A stretch of 64,000 nucleotides of DNA from Psococerastis gibbosa (Eukaryota > Arthropoda > Insecta > Psocodea > Psocidae), in contig OZ020486.1 of assembly GCA_963971405.1 (NCBI GenBank), positions 15,895,419-15,959,418 of the forward strand. Direction: 5' to 3'. Below, one piece after another: positions 11,846-22,100 of this stretch. Made by a program: the position numbers and the translations under genes. Under the pieces are notes generated by a model. That model saw nothing but the letters and a program-made list of their open reading frames with translations, was not told the origin of the DNA and did no database searches. Each line of letters opens with the position of its first letter. Within the stretch, counting starts at the first letter, position 1.

Positions 11846-12228
11846 GGTGCCCATTCCATTGACCGGCTAGGGCTATTTCCAACAACGGTGACGTGGTAGC
11901 AGACATTCAAGGCTTAGGTGGCGTTTCCACCGACCTCGCATTGCAGAATTGACGGAAATGTTTATTTTCCTCTATGCCATAGTTAAAATTGATCAATGAT
12001 CATACAATAAAATCACAAACAAACAAACTAATATTAAAAAATAGCTTCATGGGATATGTTAATTACAAACATTTTAATAGATTTCTATAAAAAGAAAAAC
12101 AAACATTTCCGTCAATGTCACTTGCAATCTGCAATGCGAGGTCGGTGGAGACGCTACCTAAGTCTTGAGTGTCTGCTACCACGTCACCGTTTTGGAAATA
12201 GCCCTAGCCGGTCAATGGAATGGACGCC
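11846..12228. mobile_element. Long palindromic MITE, second copy, TAA target duplication
   Basis: It is nearly identical to the copy at 11321-11704 and in the same orientation, 141 bases downstream. It is flanked by TAA at 11843-11845 and 12229-12231. The two copies have different target duplications (TTA and TAA), so they are two insertions and not a segmental duplication. Confidence 0.8.
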
Positions 12229-12649
12229 TAACGCTGAGACAATTAGTCTACTAGCCCCGTGCTTGCAGTGCCCACATTTCTTTGTAACCGAACTATGCTT
12301 TAAGTAGTGGAAGCAGATGACAATGGGAGCAAATTATGGATTATCACAACGTACAGTAGAGGGTGCTTTTTGAAAAGGAACTGACTGTACACGAACAAAT
12401 CCCAATTACATTGCAACATGGCTAAAATACAGGAAATAAACGTGTATTTTGTCCCTTGTCACGTGAAAATTGTGGCTCAGCGACAATCACGAAGGAGTCC
12501 CCTGAACACGAGATGTTAGTCAAGTCATTCCATGTAAGGTTTCTTTTGTTTTTTAAACAAGGGTAGTCGTTTGCCAGCTTGCTAAATCATATTCTTCATC
12601 TTCTTTAAATGCCTCTTTTTTTATCTTTTTCTCATAACCATAACCAATA

Positions 12650-12880
12650 TTCTTCTTCTTTAAATGCCTCTTCTAACGAAGATTGACGATAATCATGGCA
12701 ACTTGGACCTTGGGGACTGCTGCTCTGAAAGGGTCAAACCACTGCCTCCGGTTCTTCAACCAGGATGTTCTTTTTCTGCAGGGGACCTCAGTCCTCCTAT
12801 CCTCCCTTGCATTATAACATGCAGAGGGCAATATTTTTCATTCCTCATCACATTGGCGTTGGAATTTTGCTCGTATTTCT
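12650..12880 (-). mobile_element. LINE 3' fragment, copy 1 of the WLKNxRQWF type
   Basis: On the plus strand it reads GATAATCATGGCAACTTGGA, ACTGCTGCTCTGAAAGGGTC, CTTCAACCAGGATGTTC and CATTATAACATGCAGAGGGC. This matches the copy at 14050-14450 over 200 bases. Reversed, these encode the end of an insect LINE ORF. It is more degraded than the other copy. Confidence 0.6.
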
Positions 12881-13261
12881 AATGTTATAATGATGACATT
12901 TCCTTACGGCTATCGTTGATATTTATATATTGGTGATTTTTTAATGACCCCACAAGACAGGTGTACCAGAGCATCTGCCTCTCTTCCCTTTCAAAGCATT
13001 AATTCAATGAGAGGTGTTTAGCTTGGGAGAGTCTATAGACACCCTATTGCCTACGGTTTAAAAAAGCAGGTGTCTTTGAAACTTTCAGTGGTTTGGTGCT
13101 GAGAGTAAGTCTTGAGATTTTAATGTTATTTTTTTGGTGTAACGCCTATGTTTTTATTGTCTTATTAATTGTAAAAATAAAAAATAAAAAAAATAAAAAA
13201 ATAAAGTATTTCTACTGGTGGTCCTGATTTTGAATATTCTAATTCAAGCTCCTGTATTTGC

Positions 13262-13507
13262 ATATCGCTCCTTGATTTGCCAACTGTTCTAACTGCTAAA
13301 TTCTAACTTTTCAGGAGAGCGTTCCAAAGTTTTTCCAGTGGTTTTAATTCATGCATGTCCTACACTTCAGCCAAGAAATTTCCAATTGTTTTTGTTGGCT
13401 TGCGACGATTGGACTTAACAAAAGAGGGCAAAAAATGGAATTTTTGATGCAATAAAAAAAATTGATTTTTGCATTTAAAACAGTTAGCAAATCAAGGAGC
13501 GATATTA
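13262..13507. mobile_element. Foldback element with 35-base inverted ends
   Basis: The left arm ATATCGCTCCTTGATTTGCC (from 13262) and the right arm with GCAAATCAAGGAGCGATAT (to 13507) are inverted copies. The enclosed 180 bases are AT-rich and non-coding. Family unknown. Confidence 0.6.
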
Positions 13508-14049
13508 GCTAGACACATCAGTCCATATTTCAGTCATATGTCTTTTGATAATGATAGTTTATTAATTTTCCCCTCCGTCTTATAACATTGAAAGACGGAG
13601 CAGTGCATACTGAATAGATAGCCTCCTAATTCTAGAATTCTATTTGTATTCCACACGATGAATGGCGTTTAATGATGAAAACAACTCTCATACGCAAAAT
13701 TACAAAAATGGAAGAGTAAATCGCTCTAGTTTAAAAAATTTCAGACAGACACACTGATAATGTATCGAAATTATTGCGTTATGAGCCCTACTTGAGACTT
13801 GTCGCAAACAAAAAGCCCCAAGTTTCTCGGCCAACTGCCGTGTTTCCGACCCGCCTTTCCTTTATGTAACAAGTCTTCGCGTCCGTTCTTTTTATGCCTA
13901 ACATTTGTCCAGACCTCAACACGCTACTTGTAACCTCTTTTGTTTCTTTTACATCTGCGCTGTCTCCACCTACATCTTCACTATTTATTTCAGGTTGCAC
14001 CTATGTGATTTGAGTTATTTTTGATTCTGTATCTGTATGTTTTTTTTAT

Positions 14050-14340
14050 TATTCTTTTAATGCCGCTTGTATAGAATAATGGCGATAATCATGGCAACTT
14101 GGACCTTGGAAACTGCTGCTCGGAAAGGGAATTCGTGCTCTTGCCAAACCACTGCCTTTGGTTTTTCAACCAGGATGTTCTTCTGCCGGGAGCCCTCTGT
14201 CCTTATATCTTCCCTTGCATTATTACATGCAGAAGGCGATACTTTTCGTTCCTCATAAGATGGGCAATGTATATTAGTTTCCTCTTCCTAACCATCAGCA
14301 GCAACTCCGCTTCTGTATCCATTTGCCTCACGATCTCAGC
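14050..14340 (-). mobile_element. LINE 3' fragment, copy 2 of the WLKNxRQWF type
   Basis: Minus-strand frames give EIVRQMDTEAELLLMVRKRK, LIYIAHLMRNEKYRLLHVIM, QGKI, then SWLKNQRQWFGKSTNSL, with a stop and frame change between. The chain R-K-R-K-L, H-L/V-M-R-N, Q-L/V-I-I/M-Q-G-K-I, W-L-K-N and Q-W-F is the C-terminal end of a LINE family frequent in insects. The fragment is 5'-truncated and decayed. Confidence 0.7.
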
Positions 14341-14449
14341 ATTATGGCCACGACTTCTCCTGGAAAACATTAATCTAACTAAAATGTCATAAAGGCATAG
14401 ATCGTGTGTTCGAATCGCGCCAAGTCCAGATTTTTCTAAATCCTCCAAT

Positions 14450-15000
14450 TTTGGTTAAAAATTGTATAATTATTTTTCTTCGTCTACATCTACAAATGTA
14501 AACATGAGCACTTTCTTCCTCCGACACCAGAGCACGGAATCAAAACATTATAAGCAGCCTACTCTTTACTATGGATTTAAATTTCCTTACACAGCCTACC
14601 TTTTTCATTATCTGTCTTTTGTTATGGGGCCGTGTAATGTGACATTTAATGTTTTGAAATTTCTCTTGGGAGCCATATATGCTCCCATATAAAAGAAGGG
14701 TTTAATTCTTAGCGCAGAGTCTTCAATTAATATGGTCATGGTTGAGAGCCCGTAGAGTGTAGGAACTGAGCTAGTAGCTTCCGTTCACACGGTCGCTCAG
14801 AGGTGGAGGATCACCTGGTCATCTGAAGCTCGGGGGATCCGGTCTTGGTAAAAGGTTTGGGTGCCCTGGTCAAGCACTTGTGGGGGCGCCAATTACGACT
14901 GAAAAACACCCTCTTATTCCTTGTGTCGTGGTGTTACAAGTATCGTTTACTCTAGTGTCCAGTTAAATTTTCATTCAAAATTGCGAACGAATCGTTTGAT

Positions 15001-15031
<31 letters not shown>

Positions 15032-16867
15032 GTATTATTTGATTGTTTATGAACGTTAAATTTTTCTGATAAGATGCAAAATTAAAATTAACGGAGGCCC
15101 TTTTGCTTACTACCTTTTTGTTATAGTCAGTGCCAGGGTTCATAGAGAATTACGTGTGGTTTATACTTACGTGTACAAATTGAAACAAAGGCTCATTGTA
15201 ATTGAATAATACGGTACTTATCTTCAGTTCCATTGTATTCATGGAACATACAAAAAAATTAGTGTTTTATTAAAACTTGTTATTATAACTGAAGTTAGTA
15301 AAACCCAAACAAACGTTTGGAAATTAACTTTGTCAAAGAAAGCCACTAATGTTGGTATAAAACCCTAAGCGCTTTCGGTAAGAACAGCCATCTACAGAAG
15401 CTAGGAACCCGCTATCGCTGTTACACCTTATCAATGATTCTAGACTAGCTCAACTCGAAGGGAAAATGTAATTGTACTATTAAAGCATGTAATTTCATAT
15501 GCTATAGGTAGATTCAACTACTTTAATCCCGTTTCCATATTTGTATTGAATAACAACCCTCTAGCGGTATTCAAAATTATATACTTATTTAGGTATACTG
15601 TATATACTCACTCTGATATACCGCACTACTTAAGGGCACATTGCCAGATTGATTGACTGATGTTCATTTTTTAGTTTTATCAAATTTTCAGCCCACTTTT
15701 CTGTAGGTACTGAAAGTTCCCCTGTATATAATTTGGTCTGCATGTTGCCTTAAATAGCTGAGTCAATTACAATGCCACCATGCATCGACCGAGGGAAGTT
15801 TCGCGATATAGTGTACTGTATTTAAAACCTTAATCTAAATACTTTTCAAATTAACTTTCACGTAGGTCTCAGTAATAAACCACAGTGACCGCTTGCTCCC
15901 TGTATGTGAAACATGGATGGTAATTCCCATATGTTTTAGAAAATGTTTGCCTACGACTTCAAGTTAGGCTCGTAAGAGGATAGTAGAAACAAACCACTTG
16001 ACCGCAAAGCCCTCATTAGTAGAGGGTGGTAAGACATTCCCCTCGCCATTTGGCGGTCACTTTGCTTGAATGAATCTGTAGCTGAGAAAAATGCCGTGAA
16101 CCGTGACCCAGATGGAGATAGCCTCTTGTGCCGCGGACCCATATTATTCACCCTAGGAGCGAGCGTGGAAATTTCACATGAAAAACAATGGTAGGTATAC
16201 CTGGTTTCGCAAAGCTAAACGTATATGAACTCATTCACGTTGACTCGTTAACGGGCTGTTTTACGTTTTAACTTGCACTTTTAATAATGTAACTTGTGCT
16301 GTAAATTAGCCTGTGAGCCGCGGATCTATAACTGGTAAATTATGTTGCCTATATTGGTGAATTGAGTCAATGAATATGCAAGACATGAATGCATGCATAA
16401 CGATGTGTATTCAATATTCAGTGGTTGAGCCGCCGAGGTGATCTAATAAAGATGAATTAGAATAATGTAGGATTGTAGGCTGCTACTCAAAGGGCACACA
16501 ACTACAGGAGCATCAATAGTAAAGTTTGGAGGTTCATCAACGTGTGAGTCTGTGAGCCTAATTGCGAGGTGGTATATTCTCCTACGGCTCTATGTGAGAA
16601 ATATAGACAGCAGCACTATCTAAAGAGAACTTTTGAGATTAAATTCATGTTAGAGGGAATATTGCAGCCACGGGGTCAGATTGGGTCAAAAACGTGGAGG
16701 GGAACTATGAAATCTGAGAAAGAAAGAAAATTGTCATCATTTTCAGCACTTCGGCCGACTCTAAATGCTGCATCCTGACTATGCCATGTGCCTTTTTGTG
16801 TAGTGTGGCATAAATAATACGTCCACACTACACTAGAGATAATAGAACAAAAAGTCAATATTTCTAT
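14450..16867. other. No gene recognised
   Basis: Apart from the ATT microsatellite this stretch shows neither coding signal nor repeats seen elsewhere in the window. Confidence 0.55.
15002..15031. repeat. ATT microsatellite
   Basis: Ten TAT/ATT triplets in a row within otherwise unremarkable AT-rich DNA. Confidence 0.9.
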
Positions 16868-17062
16868 CGACTTCGATGGCTAGGTGGTAGCGTGCTTGTA
16901 CTTGTGCGAGTCTCTACAAGCCATGCGATCGGAGACGTGTCGTAACTCAACACGGGTACCAACCTACAGAGGCGACTGAAGAGGTCAATCGGATACATTC
17001 ATTAAATTATTTGTATGCGATGAACCTTTTTGAAAAATAAAAATAAAATAAATAATTATTTA
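16868..17062 (+). mobile_element. tRNA-derived SINE, family B
   Basis: The A-box-like head TGGCTAGGTGGTAGCGTGCT is followed by GCGATCGGAGACGTGTCGTA, then GTCAATCGGATACATTCATT, TTGTATGCGATGAACC and an A-rich tail with AAATAAATAAT. Two further copies exist at 47548 and 56405 (minus). Confidence 0.7.
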
Positions 17063-19041
17063 GAAGAAGCCACATGGCGTAGTCGCAGGACGCAGCTTTA
17101 CAATTATCCCAAAATGCCAGCATATGAATATACAGTACAAAGTTTAGTTTGGCTTGAAGTTAAATAAGTAAAATCAAAAAACCAAATAGTAAATGGTCTT
17201 ATTATTGTTAGGATAATTTAAAAGCTTTTATTCTTGTGTCATGTAACATGAATTGGACTTCATTTCGAATAGTCTTATTCCTGGGGGGGGGGGGGTAGGT
17301 TATGAATTTTTTAAACGCCATAATAGGCCTACTTTAATTTATAATTTCCTGTTGTCTGTATTATTAAATTAAATTCTTTAACATTATGCCGCTATAACTG
17401 CTGATTACTGTGTGGTACACTTCTATGGACCAAAACACATTCGTACCGTCCACTGAAATAAATACATAATACGTGCAAATGATTTATAAACCCTACTTCA
17501 TTTTGAGAGAATACGTCCACGTGTAAAGGACTTACAAGCCTCTCATATAAAAGCCTTTACAGCGAGTGAGAGGATGAAAAGGCTCAATCTGGAAATGATG
17601 GGGACCTAATGCGCATTAGAGCGGTTTGCTGAAGGTGAGGTCCCTACTAAATTGCGGTTCTCCGGGGACTCTGACAGCAAAGCATATACCTTGCTTTATA
17701 ATTTTTAACGCAATTACCCTGTTCAAGTTCCCCACGTGGCCGTTACAAAACGCTTTAACTTTGTGACCGATTCCTATAACGGCACTTGGGATAACTTTCT
17801 GTTTTACCTTAAATCCCCATTTTATTCGCATTACTCAGTTATGTTTCTGATAACTTTTTGAAAATATAACATCTTGCCTCTCAAAAAATAGAAAGTGGTT
17901 TCCTAGCTTGTGTTAAGGAATATAGTTAAGATCTTCATCAGTCGGTTGCTATAGGCCCGGATGATTCGAATTCAAGGACTAGTTGTAATATGAAGAAATG
18001 GGTTGGTGTAAAAAAGTCAATTTCTGAACGCGCTTCCGATGTTTTTTCTTACGTTCGCGCGTGTTGCGGGCGTGTCGTGGGGAATACTGTGCACCGGTGT
18101 GCGGTCGGCTTCACGACAATGTCAGGAATCTTCTATAGTTACCTCTGCGGTTTTCCAACTACCCATTTGCTACAATTTCTCGATGAGCCACCGGCGCGCG
18201 AATCTTCTGTACTGGGCCTTAACACTGGTATGGTTTTTTAACTCTGTACTTTTTTTTTAAACTTAATGCTGTAATGCTGTCGTGGTGCATTAATTCGTAA
18301 TATAAATTAATGATAGTATGTTAGAATGGACTAGTGGAAGAAGAGTTTTTTTTTTTTAAAAACGAGAGATCATTATAGATGAAGGTGTTATGTCCCACTC
18401 TTTTACATAATATTTTTTCAATGTGTGTACTGTCTTCTTCTACCAGGCCCTTCAAGGGTGGGGCTTGTAAACAAGACAGTCAACACTTAATTATTATTAT
18501 TGACTGGTACATAATTCATTGCCATCTCGCTAGTTCATCTATTTTTGTTTTTGTCTTCATGTTTTGGCAATTGCCGCGTGGGAGCCTGGTAGGGTTTAAA
18601 TAAATCCAAAAAATAGTTCGATTTTGATACTAACACAATCACCGCGCTATACCAAAGTAAATAATCATAATCATACAAGTTTCTGGTGGCGTTGCTACAG
18701 AAGTTGGTCCTGCTGGAAGTTAGTTTCTCTGGTGGTGACGGCGCCTTGTCACCACCAAGTTAGTCACTCTGCTCCTGACATCACGTTATGTGGTCCACTG
18801 CCCCCCCCCCCTTCCCCCCTCTCCACCGTCTCCCACTGTAATCGCAGTTACAGGTAGTTGGACGGTGAAATGTAGCTAGCTCCCCACCATATGTGCTGCT
18901 GTTTGTTTGATTCCCAGAAGTTCTCCATATAATTTTGCGGCAAAATTTGTCATCTAGAGCGTGCAAAATTAATAATTTGCGTTCTGAAGCGTATTAGAGA
19001 GTCCTCACCACCGTACTTACAACTTATATACTGGGTATGCC
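17063..19041. other. Upstream region of the sns-like gene
   Basis: It holds a G run (17282-17296), the CpG-rich patch at 18000-18220 and a C-rich run near 18800. The first candidate coding exon begins at 19042. A non-coding first exon may lie here, but its borders cannot be told from sequence alone. Confidence 0.4.
18000..18220 (+). promoter_or_regulatory. CpG-rich patch, possible promoter or 5'UTR of the sns-like gene
   Basis: CpG dinucleotides are dense here (ACGTTCGCGCG, GGGCGTGTCGTGG, CCGGCGCGCG) while the surroundings are AT-rich and CpG-poor. The patch lies about 0.8 kb upstream of the candidate signal-peptide exon on the same strand. I see no convincing TATA box or initiator, and no coding similarity. 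An old GC-rich repeat would look the same. Confidence 0.25.
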
Positions 19042-19144
19042 ATGATATGTGTCTCTGCCAATTTTGTGACAATGATAATACAATATATTCTGAAAGTCGC
19101 CTTGGTCAACTTACGATTGTTTCTCCTCTTAATTTCGGCTTGCG
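19042..19144 (+). CDS. sns: Candidate exon 1: signal peptide of the sns-like gene
   Basis: The exon opens at the first in-frame ATG after a TGA at 18985-18987; a second ATG in frame lies at 19072. From the second Met the peptide is a short basic-containing N region, a hydrophobic core ending FLLLISAC, and then the splice. The donor is GTGAGT at 19145. The exon ends in phase 1 with G, and exon 2 starts with TT, so the junction codon is GTT (Val) and reads ...ISAC-VDGHQQ. A secreted nephrin-type protein needs such a leader, and exon 2 has none. The link to exon 2 across 13.1 kb is inferred from phase and content; no transcript is available. The second Met gives the more typical leader length (24 residues). 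Confidence 0.7.
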
Positions 19145-22100
19145 GTGAGTATTTACAGTTTTGGACTAATGTAGTTTCGCATTTACTTTTGCTGCCGTCT
19201 GGCCGACTTCTGCATATAAGACTAGGGGCCGTGCGAATACCCCAGAATTTTACAGCTCCTGTGCGCACTAAAGATAAGTGTTAAGAACGATTTAATTCAA
19301 CCTTAAATATTTCAATTGGACATGTATGTTTTGCGTATTCCTAAGGAAAGTCTAGATACTCCAAATGTATGTTTCGGTACGAAACTGCTTATATATAGGT
19401 GGGATGGTGGGTAAAGAATAATGTGTTATTTGGCAATGCACTGCCCCTAAGTATTCCTGTAGTATAAACAACAGCATTTGGGGGTTTGGGCATTGAAATA
19501 TTTAAAAAAATGTATGTTTACGGTCTTGTTTAGGGGGCCAAAGGGGCTATATTTTTAGGTTGCTTAGGGCTTCCTTGTATGCTAGGGATTCTCGCGGGGC
19601 AGGACAGCGGGACACGGTTTTAGTTGCGGGCGTAAAAGTTATGCGTGGATCTCTGAAAAGTACTAGGCCAACATTAAGCGGCTCCTACACGGCCAATAAT
19701 AATGACATTATCAGTAATGTCGTTACCTTATATTCAGTAATGATGGAGCTGTGATCAAAAAATCCGGATCCTCATAATTATTTTTCATCACTCCAACTTT
19801 GTCCACCTTACACGATCATTATTACTGTCATCTTGATAAGGTAATGTCATTATTACAGACCGTGTAGGGGTCGCTTTAAACATCTAATTGTAACGTTGAT
19901 ACTTATTAACTTACTTATTAACACTAAAAACATTCATTACTATGAGATAAAAATCCTGTCAATGCGACCCCAGAAAAGTAGTCGGGGCGAGGGGGAGGGT
20001 GGGAGTCATAATCACCCCTGGGACACACTGCAAATCTCTCGAGTGGGCTTTGCTTCTTCCGTCAGCCATTGTGCCCCGGCCTTGCACTCGTATTTCATTT
20101 CAGTGCTGAGGTCTTTAAAACTTTATAAAGCAGGGTTTCGAAAATTTTGCAGATTCGGTAATTATATTCATTTTTGAGAGTTGTGAATACATTTTCAAGT
20201 GTCGGTACTTTTTTTGGAATATTTTTCTTGTTCATTTGCATTTATGAAGTCGATTCCCCAGCGGTTATTGATGTAAAGAAAGCTCAGAGTGTGACCTTCA
20301 GCGTTCTCAGTGATTTTCAGTGCGCTGAGTGGACTTCCGTTTTCAACCCTCATGCCCTACCCCTGGATAGGAGACAAGCTTTATTTATTATCTCTAAATT
20401 GTTAATTTGCTTGATTCAGCTCTAATTTTAAATGTAAATAGTGAATTTCCCCAACAGCGCGTGGTTGCTGCGTCCGAATTACTCGAAGAAAACTTGTGTG
20501 TAAAGTTCCTTAAACTACCGATCTCTCTCTTTATATGATTTAACTTAATTTTGGCGTAATATTGTCGTTAATTTTGTCATAAGAAATCAATCATGATCAT
20601 AGAAATAAACATATTTTTTACATTATCTTATATCTTGTAATTTCAAAAGTTTAAATTCATTCTGTGTACTGCGTACTCTTCTTCCCTAATCAGCACATTC
20701 CATCCATTATTAATGCGTAGAACAAAATCATAAAAAAGTCTCGTCGCCGACAAAAAAAAAAAAAACTGATGAGGCTTTGAGAGGTGACAAAAAGAAATTG
20801 TGGGCAGTTTTTTAACCCGCAACTCTGTTTCCCTCGGCTACTTGAGACTCTTCACTAAATTTACTTTACATAAATATCAAAAACTTTTTCATTTTACATT
20901 TCTTTTAAACTTTGATGGAAGATTTTATCAGAGCGACCTTTTTAAATTTTATACTTTTCGCGGGAATACCAGAAAGAGAATAATTACCTCTGGTCTTTTG
21001 TAACCATTTTCTTTTTGCTCGTGTCTTTGATCTTAGCTCAGTAATGCAAATGCTTTTTACTTGTTTTTGCGACTTCGTCTCGTCTCCTAGATGCTAACTA
21101 AAAGTTACTTCTGATGTCCTTGAACTCGTTTTCTAGCAATTTATTTTACATGACAAATACAACGCATTTGAAAAATTACACGGTTTTTCTTCACTGAGGC
21201 ATCGCGCGCAATTGCCGTAGCCGTTTTATGGTATTCTCTGGTTACTTTATTGAATGCACCTTACGATATGGTAAAGAAGGCGAAAATTGTAGCACATTTA
21301 TCATGACAGAGCTGCACCTAGTTTTGTCATTGGCGTAAATTCCCAAAATTTCTGGGGGGGCTTTAGGACCCCAAGACTTTGATGCCCCAGAGAAAAAAAA
21401 AATCGATAAATGGGGCCAAATTAGTGAGGTTTTACGAATATTCTACCCTGGAGGAAGGGGGGCCCGGGGGTCTCCCCCGGAGAAAAGAAAATTGATGAAC
21501 AGGCCCAAATTAGAGAGGTTTTACGCACTTTGCAAGCAGTACACTTGAGATTTTACCGACGAATATACCTACGACTGAGGGGGGCCTCTATTTACGCCAA
21601 TGTTTGCAAGCAGTACAAAATTGAGATATTACAACGGCGAATAAATCTGCCATTGAAGGGGGCCCGGGGGGTGTCCCCCGGAGAAAAATTTGGAAAAAAT
21701 AGCTCTGAAGTATTGGGGTTTTAAGCATTGTTAGTAATATATTTTTTGTGAAAGTACTTGGTCAATATGTTGATTTTTTTCATGTAAAATAATCATATTA
21801 AAAATTAATTTCCCTTTCAGTGTTGTGGATACTATGCCTTTAGCCTCCATAAAACGTCTTTGCCACCAGAAATCCTTGGGGGGGCTAAAGCTTTAAAAAC
21901 AACCCTTTTTCGTAAAAACTTGCTGGTGCTAATACTTGTCATTTACAAAACATACAGTAGACTATGTAGTCCCAAATGATCAGGGAGAAAATCTTAAGAA
22001 GATTAGGGACTATACTGTAATGTTACAGACACACTGTAGCTGGGCGTTAAGGAGATTTTGTAATTATTTTCAATGTCAACATGGGCTGACTGTTCTGAGT

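Noticed and set aside
14360-14440. Second tRNA-like motif (GTTCGAATCGCGCC)
   Set aside because: No cloverleaf; it adjoins decayed LINE sequence and looks like a SINE or composite repeat fragment.
20174-20425. Frame starting with a hydrophobic stretch (GIFFLFICIY) in intron 1
   Set aside because: Possible as a leader, but no phase 1 GT donor of reasonable strength follows the hydrophobic part.
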